Below, piece by piece: positions 8,900 to 17,009 of a DNA stretch of 64,000 bases. Numbering within the stretch: position 1 is the first letter of the stretch; every line of letters begins with the position of its first letter. This DNA is from an uncultured Lysobacteraceae bacterium (lineage in GTDB: Bacteria > Pseudomonadota > Gammaproteobacteria > Xanthomonadales > Xanthomonadaceae): assembly GCA_936911875.1 (NCBI GenBank), contig CAKZGB010000007.1:124001-188000 (forward strand). The letters run 5' to 3'. The notes beneath the pieces are model-generated. The model was not told the origin of the DNA. It saw only the letters and a list, made by a program, of their open reading frames with translations, and made no database searches. A program made the translations under genes and the position numbers.

Positions 8900-8900
8900 G

Positions 8901-9278
8901 ATGTCGATGAACTTTTTCTGGGTTGCATTGGGCGGCGCGCTGGGCAGCGTGCTGCGTTATGCGCTTGGTCTGCGGTTCCCGATCCTGCCGGGCCAATGGC
9001 CATGGGCAACCTTTGGGATCAACACCTTGGGCTGCCTGCTGATTGGCATGTTATGGGCCTACGTGGAGCGCTCGTCAACGCTATCGCCCGTGGTGCGTCC
9101 GCTACTGATGGTTGGCGTGTTGGGCGGCTTTACGACGTTCTCCACATTCGGTTTGGAATCCCTGCTGATCTGGCGCAACGGACAACCAACTATGGCCGTG
9201 GCGTACATGGCGGCCAGCATGATTGGTTGCCTGTTGCTGGCGGCGGCAGGCGCGGCCTTCGTAGAACGTTGGCTTTGA
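8901..9278 (+). CDS. crcB: Fluoride ion exporter CrcB/Fluc
   Basis: 125-residue inner-membrane fluoride channel that works as a dual-topology dimer. It has four hydrophobic helices with the family motifs GGALGSVLRYAL, INTLGCLLIG and GGFTTFSTFGLE (the Phe box and Na+ site). The ATG comes one base after the rluE stop. No fluoride riboswitch is recognisable in front of it, which fits its position inside an operon. Confidence 0.95.
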   Translation: MSMNFFWVALGGALGSVLRYALGLRFPILPGQWPWATFGINTLGCLLIGMLWAYVERSSTLSPVVRPLLMVGVLGGFTTFSTFGLESLLIWRNGQPTMAVAYMAASMIGCLLLAAAGAAFVERWL

Positions 9279-9315
9279 GCGGGCAGGGTTGCAGCGGTAA
9301 CAGCGGATTCGGCGG

Positions 9316-9321
9316 TATAAT
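9316..9321 (+). promoter_or_regulatory. Probable -10 box for the REC-histidine kinase gene
   Basis: A perfect TATAAT lies 44 bases before the kinase ATG. No convincing -35 is found at normal spacing; TTGCAG lies 21 bases upstream. The assignment is weak. Confidence 0.4.
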
Positions 9322-9365
9322 TCGCTCAATAGTGGGCGCCCTTTGCGGGCGGTAGGGTCAATCTG

Positions 9366-10472
9366 ATGCTGTTCCGGTACGTCAAGGAACCCGGGCGTGT
9401 TCTCGTCATTGACGATCAGCAAGCCAATCTCGACACGGCCAGAATGCTGCTGGAGGCCGAGGGCTATCTCGTCCACTGCGAGGTCTCGGGCCGTAAGGGC
9501 TTGGACGCCATCGCCGATTTCAAACCCGATCTGATTCTGCTCGACATGATGATGCCGGGCATGGATGGCTTTGATGTGCTGCGTGAACTGCGCGAGCAGC
9601 AACTGACGCAACGGATTCCGGTGCTGTTTGTGACCGCCGCCTACGATGACATGACGCTCGAGCGCGCCTTTGATCTTGGCGTCGTGGATTTTGTCGCGCG
9701 GCCTTACCGTCGCAATGAATTGCGGGCGCGAGTGAATTCACATCTGCGACTCAAGCAAACCAATGACCGACTGCAACGCACCGCGCGCGAACGCGAGGAG
9801 CTGGTCAATCTGGTCGCGCACGATCTCAAAAATCCGTTGAGTTCGATTCTGTTCGCTACGCAGATGCTGCGCGATGGCTGTGTTGCCCCCGAGCGCGTGA
9901 GCCGCTATTACGAAATCATCCAGGACGCCGGCAACGATGCCGTCGGCTACATCCACGATTATCTCGAGCAGCGTGCGGCGCAGACTCAAGCCGGACCGCA
10001 AGAGGGTCGCGCCAACCTGACCGCCGTTGCCGAATGGATCGATCGCCGTTACCGCGAACGTTTAGAACAGACCGGTATGCCGCTGACGGTGATCAAGCCA
10101 CCGACGCCGGTCACGGTCACCATTGCCGAGCAAGTGTTGCGTCAGGTCGGTGAGAACCTCATCACCAACGCGCTCAAGTACGCACCGAACGCACCGGTCG
10201 AAATTGCCGTGCACGCCGGCGCACCGGGCTACTGGCGTTTACGTGTGACCGATCACGGCCCCGGCCTGAGTGAATCGCAGCAACGCCAACTGTTCAAGCC
10301 GTTTGTTCGTCTGCACTCGCAGCGGGAAGGCAGCAACGACGAACGCCTGTCCAGCGGCCTCGGACTTTCACTGGCCAAGCGCACTATCGAATCGCACGGC
10401 GGACAGATGTGGTACGAGCGTGGTAACGATGGCGGTTCTTCGTTCGTGATTGAGGCCGCGGTTGCGGGGTGA
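9366..10472 (+). CDS. Response regulator-histidine kinase fusion
   Basis: 368-residue soluble two-component protein with the receiver first. The REC domain (about 10-125) has Asp16/Asp17, phospho-acceptor Asp60 in LLDMMMPGMDG and Thr90. The usually invariant Lys before Pro is Arg112 (ARPYRR). A helical linker leads to a HisKA domain with His152 in LVAHDLKNPLSS. The HATPase domain has its N box (ENLITNALKYAP), G1 (DHGPGL) and G2 (SSGLGLSLAK). There is no membrane or sensor domain, so input probably arrives by phosphotransfer to REC. No cognate regulator gene is adjacent. Confidence 0.9.
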   Translation: MLFRYVKEPGRVLVIDDQQANLDTARMLLEAEGYLVHCEVSGRKGLDAIADFKPDLILLDMMMPGMDGFDVLRELREQQLTQRIPVLFVTAAYDDMTLERAFDLGVVDFVARPYRRNELRARVNSHLRLKQTNDRLQRTAREREELVNLVAHDLKNPLSSILFATQMLRDGCVAPERVSRYYEIIQDAGNDAVGYIHDYLEQRAAQTQAGPQEGRANLTAVAEWIDRRYRERLEQTGMPLTVIKPPTPVTVTIAEQVLRQVGENLITNALKYAPNAPVEIAVHAGAPGYWRLRVTDHGPGLSESQQRQLFKPFVRLHSQREGSNDERLSSGLGLSLAKRTIESHGGQMWYERGNDGGSSFVIEAAVAG

Positions 10473-10480
10473 GAAGCAGA

Positions 10481-10545
10481 AGAAAAAAATAAACCAGAAA
10501 AAATAAACCAGAAAAAAAATAAAAAATAGAAAGTAAACCGGAAAG
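10481..10545. repeat. A-rich degenerate direct repeats
   Basis: Three to four imperfect copies of a 12-15 base unit, roughly A(5-8)-TAAACC-(A/G)G, lie between the kinase stop and the terminator. The tract is almost free of C and T in a G+C-rich neighbourhood. It may be slippage-generated or serve as an A-tract upstream of the hairpin; no coding capacity is seen. Confidence 0.6.
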
Positions 10546-10579
10546 CAAAAACCCCGCGAAAATTTTTCGCGGGGTTTTT
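10546..10579. terminator. Bidirectional intrinsic terminator
   Basis: The near-perfect palindrome CCCCGCGAA...TTCGCGGGG (10553-10574) is preceded by an A run and followed by TTTTT. It can stop both the kinase gene (+) and the small hypothetical gene arriving from the right (-). Confidence 0.85.
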
Positions 10580-10611
10580 GTTGAAGCGTGAATTATGTTT
10601 TAAGGTGCGGC

Positions 10612-10974
10612 TTAGCGATCGTGATCAAAGATCCGGTCGGCATCGCGTTCCTTGATCTTCTTGTTGATCTGATACGCAGCGGCAGCCACGGCGGCGACAG
10701 CAGCAGCCGTCATCAGCGGGTTTTCCTTAGCCTTGCGGCCGGCAACGATAGCGCCCTTGCGCACGGCTTGGACCTGATCGTTCGACTTGAGGAAATCGAC
10801 GGTCTTTTCCTTGGCATCGCCGGCGCGATCCACTACGGTTTCGGAGCCGGACTTTACAAAGTCCTTGGCGGCAGCACGACCTTGGTTGAACCACTTGAGA
10901 GCGGTATCGGTATCGGCGTTGCGCAGTTGCTTACTGACCGCATCAAAGATGTCGGCGAGTTGATTCTTGCTCAT
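10612..10974 (-). CDS. Small hypothetical protein with C-terminal hydrophobic Ala-rich segment
   Basis: 120 residues starting at MSKNQLADIFDAV. The start is chosen because GGGAGG lies at good spacing before this ATG; the open frame runs further upstream without a ribosome site. The N-terminal two thirds is charged and helical (AKDFVKSGSETVVDRAGDAK). NPLMTAAAVAAVAAAAY (about 84-100) is a likely membrane or membrane-associated helix, and the tail is basic then acidic. The pattern recalls ElaB/YqjD or YtxH-type membrane-tethered stress proteins, but I cannot assign a family. It has its own terminator and no operon partner. Confidence 0.7.
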   Translation of the reverse strand: MSKNQLADIFDAVSKQLRNADTDTALKWFNQGRAAAKDFVKSGSETVVDRAGDAKEKTVDFLKSNDQVQAVRKGAIVAGRKAKENPLMTAAAVAAVAAAAYQINKKIKERDADRIFDHDR

Positions 10975-11095
10975 AGCAGGGCCTCCCATTTGGCCTAAAT
11001 CCATGACTCCAGCATACGCACGGCGTGTTGATAAATTGTGATTTCCAGGCCTCGGGGCTGAACCTTCGTTCAACTGCCGTTGGGGCGGGTGCCGC

Positions 11096-13573
11096 CTAGG
11101 GTTTGCGCGATTCCTGCAGTCGCCGCGTGGTCTTATGCGTGGGCTCAAAACTGTCCGGATCCTCCGGCCACGGGTGACGCGGGTAGCGCCCCTTCATCTC
11201 CTTGCGCACCTCTGGATAAGTCTGACTCCAGAAGCTGCGTAAGTCCGTGGTGACCTGCAGCGGTTTGCCGCCGGGCGACAGCAGATGCAAGGTCAGCGGG
11301 ATGCGCCCGTCGGCGATTCGCGGCGTTTCTTTGAGCCCGAACAGTTCCTGCAACTTGACGGCCAGGACCGGCGGGTGAGCGTGGGCGACGGTCTCGCCTT
11401 CGGCATTGCGCCATTGCTCATCAAAGGCATAGTCGATGCCGCGCTCCATGCCCGAGGGCACCGTGATCCGGCGCGGGCACCACTCGTCGAGGTGGCGACG
11501 GGCGTCCCAGGGCAGCAAGTTGCGCAGGGCGTTGTCGAGGGTCTCGGGGTCGATGTTGCGCAGTCGCGACTTGCCGCGCACAGCGGGCAGCAGCCAGTCG
11601 GGTTGGGCCAACAGAGCGGCACTATCCATCGAGGGCCAATCGGCGGTGCGTTCCGGCAGCCACTGTCGGGCACAGCGCACCCGCATCAGCCAGTCCAAGG
11701 TGCGCTCGGCCAGCGGCAAGCTGTCCATGCCCTGGGATTGCACGTAGCGGACCAGCGCCTGCGCGGACAGTTCCGGATCGGCGGCCCCGGCGGATTTGCG
11801 CTCCGTCTCGATGCGGCCGAAGCGCTCGACCTGGTACGCATGCATGGATTCGGTGCGCGGGTCGAACTCGGCGAGCGTGTCGCGGTGCCAGTGTGCGGCA
11901 AAGCGATCGCGCAGCAGCGATTCGGCGATGGGTGCGGCAGCGCGGATGCGGGCGTGGGGACGGTCGTGTTCCAGCTCGGCGACGACCAGCCACTCGTGGC
12001 CGCGCAGATCGGTTTCCGGATGCAGCACTGCCGTCTGGCCATTGAACAGCTGATAGCGAAGCGGATCCCGGTCGCTGCGACGCGCCACGCGGTCGAGATA
12101 GCCTTCGGCCAGGGTCAGGGCGAGATCGTCGGGATTGGGGGTGCCCCGACCGGGCAGACGCCGCTGCCATTGCTCGCGCAGACGGGTGGCGGCCGCCCAA
12201 TCGCGGCCCTTGGGGTTGATCAGCCATTCGCGGTAGCGGCGGACCAGGTCATCGCTGTGGCGTGAGGTGCGCGATTCGAGCAGGGCCAGGACCGAGGCGA
12301 TATCGGCGTGGCGGTCGGCGTTGAGCACCAGTCGCGCCTGGCGGGGTGGAAGGCCGAGCTGCAGGGCACGGCGACCGTCGTCGGTGAGGTGGTCGTCGGC
12401 ATTGAGAAAGGCCAGGCCGCGGAGCTGTTCGCGCGCGGCGGCCAGCATGGGTTTGGCGGGCGGATCCAGAAAACGCAGGCTGTCGCTGCCCCAGGCGGCG
12501 AGTTCCAGCGCGAGGCCGGCTAAATCTACCTGGGTAATTTCCGCGCGGCGTTGCGGTTCGAGCCGTTGCGAGGACGGCCACAGGCGGTAAGCATGGCCCG
12601 GTGCGGTTCGGCCGGCCCGGCCGCTGCGTTGGGTGGCGCTCGCCTGCGAGATCGGCACGGTTCGCAGGGCCGACAGACCCGTGGTCGGGTCAAAGCGCGG
12701 CTCATTGGCCAAGCCGGTATCAATCACGGTGCGCACGCGGGGGATGGTGACGCTGGATTCGGCCACATTGGTGGCCAGAATCACGCGCTGCGGCGTGTCG
12801 TCGGGCGGGTTGAGGACGGCGGATTGCGCATCCACGGGGAGATCGCCGTGCAGGGCCACCGTGTTGAGGTCGCTCAGAGACTGCTGCAAGCGGCGGATCA
12901 TGCCCGTGCCCGGCAGAAACACCAGAATATCACCCGGGTGTTTTGTCGCCGCCTGCCTTACGGTGCGCACGACCAGCTGCTCAGGGCGCTCATCGCGCCC
13001 GCCGGCGACGTGTTCCACCGTAACCGGGTAGCCGCGACCGGCGCTCTCCACCACCGGCGCCTCCAGAAACGCGCCCAGGGACTGCAATTCCAGGGTGGCG
13101 GACATCACCAGTAGCTTCAGGTCGTCGCGCAGGCCTTCCTGCACGTCTAAGGCCAGTGCCAGCCCGAGATCCGAGGCCAGTTGGCGCTCGTGGAACTCAT
13201 CGAAGATGATCATGCCGACGCCGGCCAGCTCCGGGTCATCCTGCAAACGACGGGTCAGCAGGCCTTGGGTCAGGACCTCGATGCGGGTGCGGGCGGAGGT
13301 GCGGTTCTCGAAACGGATGCGATAACCCACCGTCTCCCCGACCGGCTCGCCGAGCTGGGCGGCCATGAAGGTGGCGGCGTTGCGGGCGGCCACGCGGCGC
13401 GGCTCCAGCATGAGGATGGTGCCTTCGACCAGGCCGGACTCCAGTACAGCCAGCGGCACTCGTGTGGTCTTGCCGGCACCGGGCTCGGCCTGCAGGATCA
13501 CCCGCGGATGCGTGCGCAGCGTGTCCAGCAACTCGGGCAGGACGGCATCAATCGGTAGCGCGGCATCAGTCAT
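11096..13573 (-). CDS. hrpB: ATP-dependent RNA helicase HrpB
   Basis: 825-residue DEAH-type helicase. Motifs in order: Walker A EPGAGKTT (about residues 29-36), LEPRRVAARNAA, the DEFHERQ Walker B variant, the SAT motif (LLVMSATLE), LATNVAESSVTIP, and QRSGRAGRTAPGHAYRLW. The HA2/OB region and the HrpB-specific C-terminus, ending near PRHPWPEDP, follow. The length matches E. coli HrpB. The start ATG at 13573 is shared with the divergent tatD control region (30 bases between starts). The frame remains open far upstream, but that is antisense to tatD. Its cellular substrate is not established. Confidence 0.95.
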   Translation of the reverse strand: MTDAALPIDAVLPELLDTLRTHPRVILQAEPGAGKTTRVPLAVLESGLVEGTILMLEPRRVAARNAATFMAAQLGEPVGETVGYRIRFENRTSARTRIEVLTQGLLTRRLQDDPELAGVGMIIFDEFHERQLASDLGLALALDVQEGLRDDLKLLVMSATLELQSLGAFLEAPVVESAGRGYPVTVEHVAGGRDERPEQLVVRTVRQAATKHPGDILVFLPGTGMIRRLQQSLSDLNTVALHGDLPVDAQSAVLNPPDDTPQRVILATNVAESSVTIPRVRTVIDTGLANEPRFDPTTGLSALRTVPISQASATQRSGRAGRTAPGHAYRLWPSSQRLEPQRRAEITQVDLAGLALELAAWGSDSLRFLDPPAKPMLAAAREQLRGLAFLNADDHLTDDGRRALQLGLPPRQARLVLNADRHADIASVLALLESRTSRHSDDLVRRYREWLINPKGRDWAAATRLREQWQRRLPGRGTPNPDDLALTLAEGYLDRVARRSDRDPLRYQLFNGQTAVLHPETDLRGHEWLVVAELEHDRPHARIRAAAPIAESLLRDRFAAHWHRDTLAEFDPRTESMHAYQVERFGRIETERKSAGAADPELSAQALVRYVQSQGMDSLPLAERTLDWLMRVRCARQWLPERTADWPSMDSAALLAQPDWLLPAVRGKSRLRNIDPETLDNALRNLLPWDARRHLDEWCPRRITVPSGMERGIDYAFDEQWRNAEGETVAHAHPPVLAVKLQELFGLKETPRIADGRIPLTLHLLSPGGKPLQVTTDLRSFWSQTYPEVRKEMKGRYPRHPWPEDPDSFEPTHKTTRRLQESRKP

Positions 13574-13603
13574 TACGGGGCAGTCTAAAGTAAAATCGCA
13601 CGG

Positions 13604-14389
13604 ATGAAATTGATCGACATCGGCGCCAACCTCACCCACGACAGTTTTGACCGCGATCGGGCGCAGGTGATTGCCGATGCGCAGGCCGTCGGCGTGGAGC
13701 GTTTCATTGTGACCGGGGCCTCGCGTGAGCACTCGCCCATGGCGCTGGAGCTGGCCCGCGAGTATCCGGGTGTCTGCTATGCCACCGCCGGGGTGCACCC
13801 CCACCACGCCACCGAATACACGGCCGAGTGCGATGCCGAGATGCGCGCCCTGCTCGCCCACCCCGAGGTCGTGGCCGTCGGTGAGTGCGGTCTCGATTAT
13901 TTCCGCGATTTCTCGCCGCGACCCGCGCAGCGCCGGGCCTTTGAGATGCAGCTGCAGACCGCAACCGAGATCGGCAAGCCGCTGTTTCTGCACCAGCGCG
14001 ATGCCCACGCCGACTTTCTCGCCATGATGGCCAATTTCGAAGGCCGTCTCGGCCCCGCCGTGGTCCACTGCTTTACCGGCACCCGCGAGGAGCTGTACGA
14101 CTACCTGGATCGGGACTGGTATATCGGCATTACCGGTTGGTTGTGCGACGAGCGTCGTGGACAGCATCTGCGCGAACTGGTCCGCGACAGCCCGGCCAAT
14201 CGTCTGATGATCGAGACCGATGCGCCCTACCTGCTACCGCGTACCCTCAAGCCGATGCCCAAGGACCGCCGCAACGAGCCCAAGTACCTGCCGCACATCC
14301 TCGAAGAGCTGGCCCGTGACCGTGGCGAGTCGCCGGAGACCACGGCAGATCTCGTCACCGAGAACACCTTACGATTTTTTGCCTTGTAA
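13604..14389 (+). CDS. tatD: TatD family metal-dependent hydrolase
   Basis: 261-residue TIM-barrel 3'-5' DNase/quality-control hydrolase. MKLIDIGANLTHDSF marks true TatD rather than YcfH or YjjV. GVHPHHA, VAVGECGLDYFRDFSPR, PLFLHQRDAH, VVHCFTGT and LMIETDAPYLLPR supply the metal-binding His, Glu and Asp residues. In enterics tatD follows tatC; here it lies 12 kb from tatABC and divergent from hrpB, so the old operon link is broken. Despite its name, it is not needed for Tat transport. Confidence 0.93.
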   Translation: MKLIDIGANLTHDSFDRDRAQVIADAQAVGVERFIVTGASREHSPMALELAREYPGVCYATAGVHPHHATEYTAECDAEMRALLAHPEVVAVGECGLDYFRDFSPRPAQRRAFEMQLQTATEIGKPLFLHQRDAHADFLAMMANFEGRLGPAVVHCFTGTREELYDYLDRDWYIGITGWLCDERRGQHLRELVRDSPANRLMIETDAPYLLPRTLKPMPKDRRNEPKYLPHILEELARDRGESPETTADLVTENTLRFFAL

Positions 14390-14441
14390 AAATAATTTCC
14401 TACGGGTAAATTAAAGGCTCAAGATCCCGGAATTGCCCGAA

Positions 14442-15020
14442 ATGCCCAGTCAGTGGTTAGCCTTTGCCGGCTCAGAACGCATCGCGAAGGGTGAGCCGCT
14501 CGCGGTCGCTCTGGCGGCCCATGACCGACTGCAGGCAGAGCCCACGGCGACGATTCTGGCCTTCGACGCGATTACCAGTGAACCGGTCGAGCTCGATTTG
14601 CGCGGCACTGGCGAGGACGTGACCGCCCGCATCACTGCTGCACAACAGGCGGCCGATGCCATGCCCAAGCGCGGGCGGGGCCGTCCGCGTCTGGGCGTCG
14701 TGAGCAAGGAAATCACTTTATTGCCGCGTCACTGGGAGTGGCTGCAGGGCCAAAGCGGCGGAGCATCGGTCACGCTGCGCAAGCTGGTCGAACTGGCCAT
14801 GAAGGCCGAGCCGAACGCGGCCAACTCGCAGGCGAGTCTGGAGTCGGCCTATCGCTTTATGACCGCCATGGCCGGCAATGCGCCGGGCTACGAAGAAGCA
14901 ACCCGCGCACTGTTTGCCAAAGATGCAAACAAGTTCGCCAAGGCCACGCGCAAGTGGCCGCGGGATGTCCGCAAGCATGCCCGCAAGTTGGCGGGCTTTG
15001 CCCTGGGCGTCGTAGTCTGA
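14442..15020 (+). CDS. DUF2239 family protein
   Basis: 192 residues, resembling DUF2239 proteins of unknown function: FAGSERIAKGEPLAVALA at the N-terminus, AKRGRGRP-like PKRGRGRPRLGVV in the middle, LLPRHWEWL and a helical C-terminus with AMAGNAPGYEEATRALF. The central basic GRGRPRLG stretch is AT-hook-like and may touch DNA. An upstream TTG at 14433 would add three residues. The A+T-rich spacer before it (about 14390-14430) could hold its promoter. Confidence 0.75.
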   Translation: MPSQWLAFAGSERIAKGEPLAVALAAHDRLQAEPTATILAFDAITSEPVELDLRGTGEDVTARITAAQQAADAMPKRGRGRPRLGVVSKEITLLPRHWEWLQGQSGGASVTLRKLVELAMKAEPNAANSQASLESAYRFMTAMAGNAPGYEEATRALFAKDANKFAKATRKWPRDVRKHARKLAGFALGVVV

Positions 15021-15068
15021 CGTTTATACTCAGACGACTTGCGAATAGCCTTCGGCTTGAACGAAATT

Positions 15069-15209
15069 TTAGGTCTTCAGTTGCTTAGAACGCGTGGTGA
15101 GCTGTCCCTTACGCAAGAGGCGCTCTGAACGTATGACGTGCAGGATAAAGACCTTGTGCCCGTCATGTCGGTAGAAAACCCGGCAGGGGGGCTCCACTAT
15201 CTGACGGTA
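15069..15209 (-). pseudogene. C-terminal remnant of a RelE/ParE-type toxin
   Basis: Directly downstream of the ABC permease stop codon and in the same frame, 46 codons run to a TAA. They begin YRQIVEPPCRVFYRHDG, continue with HKVFILHVIRSERLLRK and end SKQLKT. The run EPP-x-RVFYR-x-DG-x-K-VFILHV-R-ERLLRK is the typical second half of ParE/RelE-superfamily toxins. The first half (about 50 residues), any start codon of its own and an antitoxin gene are all missing. I infer a decayed toxin-antitoxin locus cut by a rearrangement that placed the exporter genes next to it. Confidence 0.75.
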
Positions 15210-16013
15210 TCAGGAACGCAGACCGGTACCGCGCTTGAGCAGGTACAGCGCCAGTGCGCCCAGGCCGATCACGAACGCAATCATCAGGCCGAACGAAGTC
15301 CACATCGGCACGTCGGTTTTATCGAGCAGGCCGTAGCGGAACGCGTTGACGATGTAGAACACCGGGTTGAAATGGGTCAGCGTGCGCGCCCAGTCCGGCA
15401 ACATCTCGGTGGAATAGAACACGCCACCCAGATAGGTCAGCGGGGTCAGGATAAAAGTCGGGACGATGGCAATGTCATCGAACTTTTTGGCATAGACCGC
15501 GTTGATAAAGCCGGCCAGCGAAAACACAGTGGCACCAAGCAGCACAGTCGCCAGCGTCACCAGCGGGTGCGGCACGGACAGGTGCGTAAAGAACATCGAA
15601 ATGACCAGCACGATAGCACCGACCATTAGGCCGCGCAGCACACCGCCGGCTACATAGCCGAGCAGAATCACCCAGTTGGGCATGGGCGAGACCAGCAGTT
15701 CCTCGATATGCCGCGCGAACTTGGCGCCGAAGAACGAGGACGAAATGTTGCCGTACGCGTTTTGGATCACGGCCATCATAACCAGACCGGGCACGATAAA
15801 CGACATGTAGGAAACGCCACCCATGTCGCGCACTTGCGAGCCGATCAGCTTGCCGAAGATCAGAAAATACAGCGTCATGGTGATCGCAGGTGGCACTAGG
15901 GTCTGACCCCAGATGCGCATGATGCGCGCAACTTCGCGGCGGGCAATGGTGTACAGCGCGGTGAGATTGGCGCTGCCGCGCGAAGGCGTAGTGGTCGTCG
16001 TTACGGAATTCAT
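15210..16013 (-). CDS. yadH: ABC-2 type export permease (YadH-like)
   Basis: 267-residue integral membrane half of an ABC exporter, with six hydrophobic segments. SYMSFIVPGLVMMAVIQNAYGN, SSSFFGAKFARHIEELLVSP and the PLTYLGGVFYSTEMLPDW segment match the YadH/NodJ branch of ABC-2 permeases. It is coupled to the ATPase gene by a 4-base overlap. The substrate is unknown. Its stop codon is directly continuous with a toxin remnant frame, suggesting that a rearrangement breakpoint lies right at the gene's end. Confidence 0.88.
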   Translation of the reverse strand: MNSVTTTTTPSRGSANLTALYTIARREVARIMRIWGQTLVPPAITMTLYFLIFGKLIGSQVRDMGGVSYMSFIVPGLVMMAVIQNAYGNISSSFFGAKFARHIEELLVSPMPNWVILLGYVAGGVLRGLMVGAIVLVISMFFTHLSVPHPLVTLATVLLGATVFSLAGFINAVYAKKFDDIAIVPTFILTPLTYLGGVFYSTEMLPDWARTLTHFNPVFYIVNAFRYGLLDKTDVPMWTSFGLMIAFVIGLGALALYLLKRGTGLRS

Positions 16014-16966
16014 GGGGAAGCCTCCGGAGTGTTCATGGAGCCACCGGCGGTGAGGCGGACGAACAGCTCTTCGAGTCGGTTCGATTGCGTGCGCATGGAG
16101 CGCACCCGGATGCCATGGTCACTCAGTGCGTTGAAGACGCCGTTGAGATCCATCGCGCGCGGCATTTCGAGCGCCAGCGTATGTTGGTTCTCGCGGGTGA
16201 GTACGGTGCCCTCGATGGCGGGTAGGGTGGCCGGCAAGTCGCCCTCGACGTCGAGCAGGAAGCCTTCGACATCTAACTTGGAAAGCAAAGCGCGCATGCT
16301 GCCGTGCTCAATAATCTCGCCCCGGTTGATGATGGCCAGATTGCGGCACAGCGACTCGGCCTCTTCTAAGTAGTGCGTGGTCAGAATGATGGTGGTGCCG
16401 GCCGCGTTAATTTCCCGTAGGTTCTTCCACATGTCGCGACGGATTTCGATGTCGACACCGGCGGTGGGTTCATCGAGGATCAGCAGACGCGGGTGCGTCA
16501 TCATGGCGCGGGCAATCATCAGGCGGCGCTTCATGCCGCCCGATAGCGTGCGCACCATGACATTGGCCTTGGACGTCAGGTGAGCACGTTCCAGCTCCTG
16601 ATCGGCCCTGACTAAAGCCTCAGCGCGTGGCACGCCGTAAAAGCCGGCGTAGTTCACCAGAATGTCGCGCGGGGTCTCAAACATGTTCATGTTGATTTCC
16701 TGCGGGACCAGGCCGATCTCGCGCATGGCGCGCGAACGCTCGCGCACCAGATCAATGCCAAAGATCTCGACCGAACCCGAGGTCAGGTTCACCAGCGACG
16801 AAATGATGCCGATCAGGGTGGACTTGCCGGCACCGTTAGGACCGAGAAATGCAAAGAAATCCCCGGGCTCCACATCGAGTGTGACGCCCTTGAGAGCGGT
16901 GACGTTGTTGTCATAAGTCTTGCGCAGATCGCGGATGCGCAGGGCCAAAGTAGAGGATTCAGACAT
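16010..16966 (-). CDS. yadG: ABC transporter ATP-binding protein (YadG-like)
   Basis: 318-residue ATPase that drives the YadH-like permease. Walker A GPNGAGKST, the Q-loop region around VPQEINMNMFETP, signature LSGGMKRRL and Walker B LLILDEPTAGVD are all intact, followed by the H-loop LTTHYLEEAE. The C-terminal extension of about 85 residues (the DUF4162-like region) is normal for this branch. The start is set at MSESSTLAL (16966); the longer frame would run into the divergent gene's promoter. Confidence 0.92.
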   Translation of the reverse strand: MSESSTLALRIRDLRKTYDNNVTALKGVTLDVEPGDFFAFLGPNGAGKSTLIGIISSLVNLTSGSVEIFGIDLVRERSRAMREIGLVPQEINMNMFETPRDILVNYAGFYGVPRAEALVRADQELERAHLTSKANVMVRTLSGGMKRRLMIARAMMTHPRLLILDEPTAGVDIEIRRDMWKNLREINAAGTTIILTTHYLEEAESLCRNLAIINRGEIIEHGSMRALLSKLDVEGFLLDVEGDLPATLPAIEGTVLTRENQHTLALEMPRAMDLNGVFNALSDHGIRVRSMRTQSNRLEELFVRLTAGGSMNTPEASP

Positions 16967-17009
16967 CGCGAACACAGGCCAAAGAAGGCAAACGGTTATT
17001 ATAGGCTTC

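Noticed and set aside
10481..10545. A-rich repeats as a replication origin or DnaA box region
   Set aside because: No DnaA box (TTATNCACA) or dnaA/gidB neighbours are seen; mnmG is present but its flanks are not those of an origin.
13574..14167. N-terminal extension of hrpB by about 198 codons
   Set aside because: The extension lies entirely antisense to tatD; HrpB family length and the ATG at 13573 fit better.
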